Shown one piece after another: positions 57,015 to 64,000 of a stretch of 64,000 bases of DNA. This DNA comes from Saccharopolyspora gloriosae. Lineage in GTDB: Bacteria; Actinomycetota; Actinomycetes; Mycobacteriales; Pseudonocardiaceae. The notes under the pieces were generated by a model. That model ran no database searches, was not told the origin of the DNA, and saw only the letters and a list, made by a program, of their open reading frames with translations. Both the position numbers and the translations under genes were made by a program. Within the stretch, counting starts at the first letter, position 1. Each line of letters begins with the position of its first letter. The stretch is from the NCBI RefSeq assembly GCF_022828475.1, contig NZ_CP059557.1, forward strand, positions 2,651,470 to 2,715,469. Reading direction: 5' to 3'.

Positions 57015-58231
57015 GGCGCGTCTCCCTCCGCTCCGAAAGCACCTTCGCCCGCCAGCCGCCGGAACTCGGCCGCGTCCACCCCGAGCAATTCGTCCAAAGT
57101 GGACGAAGTGTGTTCGCCGAGGAACGGCGCGCGCTGGTGCTCCGCGCGGGGCTCACCCGCGCGCACCGGGGAGGCGACTTGTTTGACCTGGCCGAAACGC
57201 GGGTGCTCGGTGGTGACGACCATGCCGCGTGCTTCGGTGTGTTCTTCCTGCAGCGCCTGCGGAATCGTGTTGATCGGTGCGCACGGCACCCCGGCGGTCT
57301 CCAGCAGCGCGAGCCACTGCTCGGTACCGCGCCGCGCGAGTTCCTGCTCGATCAGCTGCACGCAGGCCGTGGAGTTCTCGTAGCGGTCCGAGGTGGTCGC
57401 GAACCTCTCCTCGGCGGCCCAGGCGGGGGAGCCGAGGACCTCGACGAACTTCTCCCAGAACTTCTGCTTCGCGCAGCCGATCACGATCCACGAGTCGGCG
57501 GTGGGGAAGTTCTGGAATGGGACCAGGCTCGGATGTGCCGAGTGGTGCGTGCGCCGCGGCTCGAACCCGGCGTTGAGGTGCCAGGTGGCGAGGTAGGTGA
57601 GCATGCCGATCGCCGTGTCGTAGAGGCTCACGTCGCAGTCCGCGCCCACCCCGTCGCGCCGAGCGCCGTGGATCGCCGACAGCAGCGACAGCGCCGCCAC
57701 CAGCCCGCCGGAATAGTCCACCATGGACAGTCCGGACTTGGTCGGCGGTCCGTCCGGCTCGCCGGTGACCGACATCCAGCCCGCCAGGCCCTGCAACATG
57801 TAGTCGTAGCCCGGCTGCTTCGCGCGCGGACCGGTCATGCCGTAGCCGGACAGCGAGCAGCACACGATCCGCGGATTGGCGTGCTTGAGGTCCTCGTAGC
57901 GGATGCCCATCTTCGCGGGCACGTCACCGCGCAGGTTCGAGTACACCGCGTCGCTGACGCCCACCAGCTTCTCGAAGACCTCGCGGCCCGCGGTGCTGGT
58001 GAGGTCGAGGACGACGGAACGCTTGTTGCGGTTGAACGCCTCGAAGAACAGCGAATCGCCGTCCTCGGCATAAGGCGGGGTGAGGCGGCCGACGTCGCCG
58101 CCGAAGCGCGGATCCTCGATCTTGATGATCTCCGCGCCGAGGTCGGCCAGGTGCACCGACCCGAACGGGCCTGCGCCGTACTGCTCGACGGCGAGGATCC
58201 GCATGTCCTGCAACGGCAAGCGGTTCACCAC
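56999..58231 (-). CDS. Class III CoA-transferase (CaiB/BaiF)
   Basis: 410 residues from GTG 58231 (or GTG 58228), overlapping the MaoC stop. ILAVEQYGAGPFGSVHLADLGAEIIKIEDP and RNKRSVVLDLTSTAGREVFEKLV are typical, with the catalytic Asp expected in the MVDYSGG region. Transfers CoA from a thioester such as succinyl-CoA to a free acid, likely a C5 dicarboxylate. Confidence 0.87.
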   Translation of the reverse strand: MVNRLPLQDMRILAVEQYGAGPFGSVHLADLGAEIIKIEDPRFGGDVGRLTPPYAEDGDSLFFEAFNRNKRSVVLDLTSTAGREVFEKLVGVSDAVYSNLRGDVPAKMGIRYEDLKHANPRIVCCSLSGYGMTGPRAKQPGYDYMLQGLAGWMSVTGEPDGPPTKSGLSMVDYSGGLVAALSLLSAIHGARRDGVGADCDVSLYDTAIGMLTYLATWHLNAGFEPRRTHHSAHPSLVPFQNFPTADSWIVIGCAKQKFWEKFVEVLGSPAWAAEERFATTSDRYENSTACVQLIEQELARRGTEQWLALLETAGVPCAPINTIPQALQEEHTEARGMVVTTEHPRFGQVKQVASPVRAGEPRAEHQRAPFLGEHTSSTLDELLGVDAAEFRRLAGEGAFGAEGDAPWISS

Positions 58232-58764
58232 GCGCCTCCGTCCACGTCCAGCTTCAGCGGGCCGTTCTTCGCCTCGGGGAACGAGTCGATCGCCTCGGCG
58301 TGCTCCTGCTTGTAGATCAGCACGGTGCGATCGAACGACAGGCACTCGTCGCCCTCGGCGTTGAGCGCGCGGGTGTGCACGTTGACCAGGCCCGCGTACG
58401 GGCGCGACTTGGACTCCCGCTTGCCGGTGCAGATCGACTCGCCGTAGAGCGTGTCGCCGACGTAGACGGGGTGGCTGAGCTGGATGTTGTTCATCGCCAG
58501 GTTCGCGACCGCGCGCTGGCTGATGTCGCTGACGCTCTGGCCGAGCAGCATCGCGATGGTGAGGCCCGAGTTGACCAGGACCTTCTCGAACGGCGTCTTC
58601 GCGGCGTAGTGCGCGTCGAAGTGCGCGGGATGGGTGTTCATCGTGAGCAAGGTGAACCAGGTGTTGTCCGCCTCGCTGATGGTGCGCCCCAGCGGGTGCT
58701 TGTAGACGTCTCCGACGACGAAGTCCTCGAAGTAGCGCCCTTGCCGACCTCCGTGCACGGCCAC
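58225..58764 (-). CDS. MaoC family enoyl-CoA hydratase
   Basis: 179 residues from GTG 58764, behind AGGAGG. Hot-dog fold; GRTISEADNTWFTLLTMNTHPAHFDAHYA carries the hydratase Asp/His pair, then VNSGLTIAMLLGQSV. Similar to mesaconyl/itaconyl-CoA hydratases. First gene of the minus-strand operon; all four genes overlap and are translationally coupled. Confidence 0.87.
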   Translation of the reverse strand: MAVHGGRQGRYFEDFVVGDVYKHPLGRTISEADNTWFTLLTMNTHPAHFDAHYAAKTPFEKVLVNSGLTIAMLLGQSVSDISQRAVANLAMNNIQLSHPVYVGDTLYGESICTGKRESKSRPYAGLVNVHTRALNAEGDECLSFDRTVLIYKQEHAEAIDSFPEAKNGPLKLDVDGGAW

Positions 58765-58877
58765 CGCCGCACCTCCTGTTCCTCGTCGCCGAGGCTCCGC
58801 GAGGGCGGATCGGCAGTGGGCGACCGCGCCGGGAGCTTCCGGGGAGTATGCGGCGCGGATCGGCCGCGATGCAATAC

Positions 58878-58890
58878 GTCAGACAATTGG
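58878..58890. promoter_or_regulatory. Candidate GntR site upstream of maoC
   Basis: GTCAGACAATTGG between the divergent maoC and gntR-type genes. GTCAGAC recurs in TGTCAGAC at 59885-59892, before the MmgE/PrpD gene. Confidence 0.4.
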
Positions 58891-58995
58891 AGTAGTGGTC
58901 GCCCCGGGAGGAAGGCGGTGTCCCGTAGTCTGGGGCGACACCGATCGGTACGACACCAGATCCGACCGGACCCGCCGAGGAAGAACGAGGCGACG

Positions 58996-59727
58996 ATGAC
59001 GGCCAATACAGGCGGCCCCGCGCGGTTGCGGGTGCGTCCCGTGCAGGCGGCCTACCGGCAGGTCGCCGAGCAACTCCGCGACCAGATCGTCAGCGGCGCG
59101 CTACCGTCCGGTTCGCGGCTGCCCAGCGAGACCGAGCTCGCCACGATGTTCGGCGTCAGCCGCAGCACCGTGCGCGAGGCGCTGCGCCAGCTCGCCAGCC
59201 AGCACCTGATCGACACGACCCGCGGCGCCACCGGCGGCAGCTTCGTCGCCGCACCCGACGCCGGTCTGATCGCCGACAACCTCGGCGGCAGCCTCGGCCT
59301 GCTGGTCAACTCGCGGAACCTGAGCGTCGACAACCTGATCGAGGCGCGGCTGCTGCTGGAGCCGCACGCCGCGCGCCTGGCCGCCGAACGCGCCACCGCC
59401 GAGGACCTCGCGGAACTGCGGCGCACCGTGGAGCACACCGCGCACCTCGACCCGGACGAGGGCTTCACCGTCCACTGGGACTTCCACACCACGCTCGTGT
59501 CGATCAGCGGCAACCCGCTGCTGCACGTGATGTGCCAGCCGATCAACGTGGTGCTGCGCGGCCGGATGCACCGCGACCGCGTGGCCAGGCAGGCGTGGGA
59601 AGGCATCGACGAGGACCACGTCAAGATCTACGAAGCGGTCGCGGGCGGCGAGTCCGACACCGCCGAAACCCTGATCCGCGACCACCTCCTCGGCCTCCGC
59701 CCCCTCTACGAACGCATGGGCGACTGA
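58996..59727 (+). CDS. GntR family regulator (FCD domain)
   Basis: 243 residues from ATG 58996. QVAEQLRDQIVSGALPSGSRLPSETELATMFGVSRSTVREALRQLA is the GntR winged helix; the C-terminal FCD domain (EARLLLEPHAARLA) binds carboxylates. Placed between the two transcription units of the C5-dicarboxylate set and most likely represses both. Confidence 0.9.
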   Translation: MTANTGGPARLRVRPVQAAYRQVAEQLRDQIVSGALPSGSRLPSETELATMFGVSRSTVREALRQLASQHLIDTTRGATGGSFVAAPDAGLIADNLGGSLGLLVNSRNLSVDNLIEARLLLEPHAARLAAERATAEDLAELRRTVEHTAHLDPDEGFTVHWDFHTTLVSISGNPLLHVMCQPINVVLRGRMHRDRVARQAWEGIDEDHVKIYEAVAGGESDTAETLIRDHLLGLRPLYERMGD

Positions 59728-59884
59728 CCGGTCCTCGTTCGATCCGAACCGCGCGTCGATGCCACTGGGCGGGCATCACGCCGCCGTGTCTCGCCACCCT
59801 GACGTCGGATCACTGATCCGTCAGCACCGAACGGGGATCGTCCGCTTCCGTCCCGGTGGGGTCGAAAATCGAGCGGCGGAAAAT

Positions 59885-59892
59885 GTCAGACT
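59885..59892. promoter_or_regulatory. Candidate GntR site upstream of the MmgE/PrpD gene
   Basis: TGTCAGAC in the short gap before 59993, with TTTTGTCTTGA just after it forming an imperfect dyad. Same core as 58878. Confidence 0.4.
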
Positions 59893-59992
59893 TTTGTCTT
59901 GATTGGGTGTGGGGTGGGATTGCACACTGTGCGCGTCGGATGTGCCGTGCATCCGCTGGGTCATCAATGACGAGGCCAGCAAGGAGGCGCCC

Positions 59993-61351
59993 ATGCCTGC
60001 CATCGCGGACGTGCTCGGCGAATTCGCCGAACGCACCACGTTGCGGGACGTTCCGGACGAGGTCCTGGGACGTGCCCGGCATCTCGCGCTCGATTCGGTC
60101 GGAGTCGCGTTCGCCGCGGTGGACCAGGAATTCACGCAGCGGGCGCGCAAGGCCGCGGCCGCGCTGGGTCCCGGCGAGCAGCCGGTGCTGGGCCTGCCGG
60201 ATCGACTGGCGCCGCGGGAGGCCGCGCTGCTCAACGCGGTCCTGGTGCACGGCTTGGACTTCGACGACACCCACCTGCCCGCCGTCACGCACGTCTCGGC
60301 GACCGCGCTGCCGGTGAGCCTCGCCGCCGGCATTCAGCACGGCCGTTCCGCGGAGGACCTGCTGCTGGCCTACGTGCTCGGCATCGAGATCAGCGCCCGG
60401 ATCGGCACCGTCGCGCACGGCGGGTTCCACGCCGCCGGTTTCCATCCCACGGGGCTGGCGGGGGCGTTCGGTTCGGCGGTCGCCGCGGCGAAACTGGCCG
60501 GACTCGCCGCCGACGGCATCGCCGAATCGCAGCGCATCGTCGGCTCGATGGCGTCGGGCATCCTGGAGTTCCTCACCGACGGCGCGTGGACGAAACGCCT
60601 GCACCCCGGGTGGGCGGCGACCAGCGCGCTGACCGCGGCCACGTTCGCCTCGGTCGGCTGGCCCGGACCGGAGGCGGTCTACGAAGGCCGCTACGGGCTC
60701 TACGCCACGCACCTGCGCGACAGCGATTGGGACGCCGCCGAAGCGATCGACGGACTGGGGGAGCGCTGGGAACTGCTGTCCACCGCGGTCAAGCCGTACC
60801 CGAGCTGCCACTTCACCCACGCCTTCGCCGACGCGATCCTGTTCCTCAAGGACTCCGAGGGATTCGACGCGAACGAGGTCGACACGGTCCGCTGCCTCAT
60901 CCACGAGACCCCGGCCGCCGCGGTGTGCGAGCCGATCGAGCGCAAACGCCGTCCGCAGGACGACTACGACGCGAAGTTCAGCCTCCCGTTCATCGCCGGC
61001 GCGTGCCTGGCCCGCGACCGGCTCACCCTCGACGAGTTCACCGCGGAATCGTTGGCGGACCCGGAGATCCTGCGGCTCGCGCAGCTGGTGGAGATCGCCG
61101 ACGACCCGGACAGCCGCTTCCCGCAGGCGTACTCGGCGGAAGTCGAGATCGTGCTGACCGACGGCCGCCGCCTGCACAGCCGCGAGGACGTCAACCGCGG
61201 CCACACCGAACGGCCGCTGTCGGAAGCCGACATCCGCGCCAAGTTCACCGGCAACCTGGGCGACCGCGCCCAGCAGACGATGGAGCACGTGCTCGCGCTC
61301 GGCACCGGTGGCAGCGCCGCCGAGTTCGCCGAAGCGCTGCGCGCTGCCTGA
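59993..61351 (+). CDS. MmgE/PrpD family protein
   Basis: 452 residues from ATG 59993 behind AAGGAGG. Family blocks: VLGRARHLALDSVGVAFAA, LVHGLDFDDTHLPAVTHVSA (active-site region), GGFHAAGFHPTGLAGAFGSAVAAAK and KPYPSCHFTHAFADAI. The family includes 2-methylcitrate dehydratase and cis-aconitate decarboxylase. An MmgE/PrpD gene also sits in the Pseudomonas aeruginosa itaconate cluster. Followed by a carboxylate transporter. Confidence 0.85.
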   Translation: MPAIADVLGEFAERTTLRDVPDEVLGRARHLALDSVGVAFAAVDQEFTQRARKAAAALGPGEQPVLGLPDRLAPREAALLNAVLVHGLDFDDTHLPAVTHVSATALPVSLAAGIQHGRSAEDLLLAYVLGIEISARIGTVAHGGFHAAGFHPTGLAGAFGSAVAAAKLAGLAADGIAESQRIVGSMASGILEFLTDGAWTKRLHPGWAATSALTAATFASVGWPGPEAVYEGRYGLYATHLRDSDWDAAEAIDGLGERWELLSTAVKPYPSCHFTHAFADAILFLKDSEGFDANEVDTVRCLIHETPAAAVCEPIERKRRPQDDYDAKFSLPFIAGACLARDRLTLDEFTAESLADPEILRLAQLVEIADDPDSRFPQAYSAEVEIVLTDGRRLHSREDVNRGHTERPLSEADIRAKFTGNLGDRAQQTMEHVLALGTGGSAAEFAEALRAA

Positions 61352-61396
61352 TTCCGCGCATTTCCGCGCCTACCAGATACCGAGGGCGGTACTCCC

Positions 61397-62731
61397 ATGC
61401 CTGAAACGGCAGCGCGTTCTTCGCGCGAGAACAGATCGGCACCTTCCGGACGGCCGTTGTCGGCGGCCCGGATCGCCGGTTCGTCCCTGCTCGGGACGCT
61501 GATCGAGATCTTCGACTTCATCATCTACTCGTTCATGGCGGCCTTGGTGTTCGGGCCGCTGTTCTTCCCCGGCGCCTCACCGTGGATGGGCACGCTGGCC
61601 GCGCTGGCCACGCACGCCGTCGCGTTCGGCATGCGTCCGCTCGGAGCGGTGCTGTTCGGCAAGCTCGGCGACAGCCGGGGCCGTCGCACGGCGTTGCTGA
61701 CGTCGATGCTGATGATGGGCGGCGCGACCGTCGCCATCGGCCTGCTCCCGCCGTTCGCGGTGGCCGGGTTCTGGGCACCGGTGCTGCTGGTGGTGTGCCG
61801 CCTGCTGCAGGGCCTCGCCGTCGGCGGCGAGTGGGGCGGTGCGGTGCTGGTCGCGGTGGAGCACGCGGAACCGAAGCGCAAGTCGCTCTACGGCGCGTTC
61901 GTGCAGCTCGGCACCGTGCTGGGCATCGGGTTGGCCAGCGCGGTGATCCTCGTCGTGAACCTCTGGGTGAGCGAGCAGGCGTTCCTGTCCTGGGCGTGGC
62001 GGCTGCCGTTCTTGGCCAGCGCACTGCTGATCGTGCTCGGATTGGTGCTGCGCAGGCGACTGGAGGAGACGCCCGCGTTCCTGGCCGAGGTGGCCAAGCG
62101 GGAGAGCGGCGAGAAGCAGGCACGGCCCACCGTGCGCGCGGTGTTCCGAGACCACGGCCTGGCGCTGCTGGCGGGTTCGCTGATGTGGTCGGCGCCGTGT
62201 TCCTACCTGTACGTGCTGATGACGGGACTGGTCGCCTACACCAAGCAGTACGTCCCCGAGCTCACCGCGGTGAACGTCCAGTTCGGCCTGCTGATCACCT
62301 CGGTGCTGCTGGTGGGGTTGACGTTGGTGAGCGCGATGAACGCGGACCGGTGGGGCCGGGAACGGCTCACGATCGGCTCCGGTGTGCTGCTGGTGCTGTG
62401 GGCGTTCCCGGCGCTGTGGCTGGTCGACAGCGGCGGATTCGGCGCGATGCTGCTGGCGATGCTGGTCGGCACGGTCTGCTACGCCGCGTTCAACGGCGCG
62501 GTGCCGTCACTGCTGTCGGAGTTGTTCCCGGTCGACGCCCGCTACACCGGAGCCGGGCTGTGCATCGCGTTCGGCACGGCCATCGCGGGCGGCCTGCTGC
62601 CGATCGGCGCGCTGGCTCTGGTGGGCACCTTCGGCGGTTCGTCGGTACCGCTGTCGTTGACGCTGGTGCTCTGCGGGGTCATGACGGTGATCGGCGTAAC
62701 CCTCTCCACCCGCATCGAACGCCACACGTGA
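61397..62731 (+). CDS. MHS family (citrate/alpha-ketoglutarate type) transporter
   Basis: 444 residues, about 12 helices. PLGAVLFGKLGDSRGRRTALLTSMLMMG and RLLQGLAVGGEWGGAVLVAVEHAEPKRKSLYGAF are metabolite:H+ symporter signatures. Starts 45 bp after the MmgE/PrpD stop, in the same operon. Probably imports the dicarboxylate used by the cluster. Confidence 0.9.
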   Translation: MPETAARSSRENRSAPSGRPLSAARIAGSSLLGTLIEIFDFIIYSFMAALVFGPLFFPGASPWMGTLAALATHAVAFGMRPLGAVLFGKLGDSRGRRTALLTSMLMMGGATVAIGLLPPFAVAGFWAPVLLVVCRLLQGLAVGGEWGGAVLVAVEHAEPKRKSLYGAFVQLGTVLGIGLASAVILVVNLWVSEQAFLSWAWRLPFLASALLIVLGLVLRRRLEETPAFLAEVAKRESGEKQARPTVRAVFRDHGLALLAGSLMWSAPCSYLYVLMTGLVAYTKQYVPELTAVNVQFGLLITSVLLVGLTLVSAMNADRWGRERLTIGSGVLLVLWAFPALWLVDSGGFGAMLLAMLVGTVCYAAFNGAVPSLLSELFPVDARYTGAGLCIAFGTAIAGGLLPIGALALVGTFGGSSVPLSLTLVLCGVMTVIGVTLSTRIERHT

Positions 62732-62760
62732 TCCGACCTTTCAACGTGGCTTGCGTGAGT

Positions 62761-62924
62761 GTCCGGGTAGCGGAACCTCAGCGGCTTCCTCACTGCGGGA
62801 ACGCTTTCCGCTGCAGCAGTCCTGCTCAGCGAAAATCGCTGTCCTCGCGAGGAAGCCGCTGAGAACCGGCCGGTGGTCTTTTCGCGCTGGCTGGTCACTG
62901 CTCATCGGCGTCGCCGCTGACAAG
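62761..62924 (+). repeat. Post-stop repeat, full copy C
   Basis: Begins 29 nt after the transporter stop. Perfect 15-bp stem (62777-62791 with 62849-62863). At one stem position copy A has T-A where copy C has C-G, so pairing is kept by a double change. Conserved tail CTGGTCACTGCTCA (62891-62904), CGGC-GTC-GCCG hairpin and GACAAG (62919-62924). Confidence 0.8.
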
Positions 62925-62945
62925 ACGACCGGCCACGATCAAAAG

Positions 62946-63606
62946 ATCGTTCTGCGAGGGTTCCTGCGCTGTCCTGCGAACGCCGTGCCGTCGTTGCGCC
63001 GGTAGGACGAACTCGTCCGCCCGGTCGCCTCGATCGCGCGGCGTTCGCGCGTGCGGGCGGGAGATTTTCCCGTGCACGCAGCGAAGTCGTGCGGGTTCGC
63101 ACGGTTGCTGCGGCCACTTCGAGTGCACGTCGCGGTACCCGGCGTGGGCGAATTCGGTCCACTGTGATCGGTCCCATAAGGGCTCGCCCCGATCGGGGCC
63201 GGGAGCGTGCGATCGTGTACGACTGTTCGATGAAGCGCACCCGGCGCCGCTGAAAGGCCACCATGCCCTGGTACCTCCCCGTGACCGAGCCGTGTCCGCC
63301 CCGTGCGGCGGCCGGTCGGCCGGAGCGAGGGTGGCCGAGTTTTCGGGCCGTGCGCGGAATATGTTGCGCGACAAGGCCGTTCCGAACTGGTGTGGTCGGT
63401 GTCAGTGCGGCACCGGCCGATCCGCGCCGGAGGTCCGCCGCAGCGGACCGGTCGGCGCCGGAACCGGCGCGCATCAGGTCATCGCGCCCGCGAGGCGCTG
63501 CGAGGACCTGTGCGCGGCGGAGCCCCGATCCTTGTTCGCGGTGTTCAACGACGAGTGCCACGACGTTCCCGCAACCGTGGTGATGGGTTAGGTAAGCGAG
63601 CGAGCT
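62946..63606. other. Intergenic region before fgd, no gene recognised
   Basis: 660 bp with no supportable coding frame. Contains a perfect 14-bp palindrome GCCCCGATCGGGGC (63186-63199) and several GC-rich direct repeats. The fgd promoter must lie here but I cannot place it. Confidence 0.4.
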
Positions 63607-64000
63607 ATGAGCATCAAGATCGGATACAAGGCGTCCGCCGAGCAGTTCGGCCCGCGCGACCTGGTGGAGTACGCCGTCCAGGCCGAGCGATGCGGCCTGG
63701 ACAGCGTGATGGTCTCCGACCACTTCCAGCCGTGGCGCCACAACCAGGGGCACGCGCCGTTCGCGATGTCCTGGATGAGCGCGGTGGGGGAGCGGACCTC
63801 CAGCATCCAGATGGGCACCAGCGTGCTCACCCCGACCTTCCGGTACGAGCCCGCCGTGGTGGCGCAGGCGTTCGGCACGCTCGGTTCGCTGTACCCGGGC
63901 CGGGTCATGCTCGGCGTCGGCACCGGTGAGGCGCTCAACGAGACCGCGGTGACCGCGCGCGAGTGGCCGGAGTTCAAGGAGCGGTTCCGCCGCTTCCGCG
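63607..64000 (+). CDS. fgd: F420-dependent glucose-6-phosphate dehydrogenase, N-terminal part
   Basis: First 131 residues, running off the window end. [55 protein letters not shown] and [10 protein letters not shown] are near-identical to mycobacterial Fgd1, which oxidises glucose 6-phosphate while reducing F420. It is the main source of reduced F420. ATG 63607. Confidence 0.92.
   Translation, partial: MSIKIGYKASAEQFGPRDLVEYAVQAERCGLDSVMVSDHFQPWRHNQGHAPFAMSWMSAVGERTSSIQMGTSVLTPTFRYEPAVVAQAFGTLGSLYPGRVMLGVGTGEALNETAVTAREWPEFKERFRRFR

Noticed and set aside
1-64000. Biosynthetic gene cluster or prophage
   Set aside because: No polyketide or peptide synthetase, terpene cyclase, capsid, terminase or integrase genes are present.

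Overview
The window is high-GC actinobacterial DNA, most like a filamentous Pseudonocardiaceae such as Saccharopolyspora. The pointers are very high third-position GC, GTG and TTG starts, an actinobacterial fused FO synthase (FbiC), an F420-dependent glucose-6-phosphate dehydrogenase, a DUF574-type methyltransferase, and a glycine/sarcosine N-methyltransferase of the kind known from halotolerant Actinopolyspora. The genus is an inference. I saw no rRNA, tRNA, CRISPR array or prophage module.

Layout. 1-377: low-GC tail of an RloB-like defence gene. 417-5701: a TetR regulator divergent from a four-gene catabolic operon (epoxide-hydrolase-like, luciferase-like monooxygenase, zinc alcohol dehydrogenase, acyl-CoA dehydrogenase). 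5.7-12 kb: secreted protein, smpB, a 52-residue two-repeat peptide, a MarR/efflux pair with visible operators, a methyltransferase and a GNAT protein. 12-19 kb: secreted beta-helix protein behind a LacI-type operator, then an orphan histidine kinase followed by two paralogous membrane-anchored beta-propeller proteins. 19-29 kb: IclR regulator, glycine/sarcosine methyltransferase, fbiC, a frameshifted IS1634-like transposase, L-fuconate dehydratase, and flavohaemoglobin with NsrR. 29-38 kb: sialidase-like secreted protein and a decayed relative, a TetR/methyltransferase pair, a frameshifted PucR regulator, a two-subunit molybdenum hydroxylase, an acyltransferase and a methyltransferase.

39.1-43.2 kb is the most unusual locus. 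A small EACC1-like protein overlaps a 1224-residue (frame-corrected) fusion of a caspase-like protease with a DNA2/UPF1-type helicase, a probable NTP-dependent conflict or cell-suicide module. 43.4-51.4 kb holds a FAD monooxygenase/TetR operon, LysR/TauE, a small membrane protein, a secreted beta-trefoil protein and a FtsX/ATPase ABC pair. 52-54.9 kb holds a homodimeric pyruvate-dehydrogenase-E1-like enzyme divergent from an Lrp regulator. 55-62.7 kb holds a GntR-controlled set (MaoC hydratase, class III CoA-transferase, acyl-CoA dehydrogenase, CitE lyase, MmgE/PrpD protein, MHS transporter) whose content matches bacterial itaconate degradation. The window ends in fgd.

Two patterns cut across the map. 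A family of about 140-165 nt repeats lies 28-30 nt after the stop codons of three plus-strand genes, with a stem that shows a compensatory base change between copies; two shorter relatives follow other stops. Three otherwise intact genes each appear to lack a single G on the coding strand inside a G run, which suggests base-calling errors as much as real inactivation.
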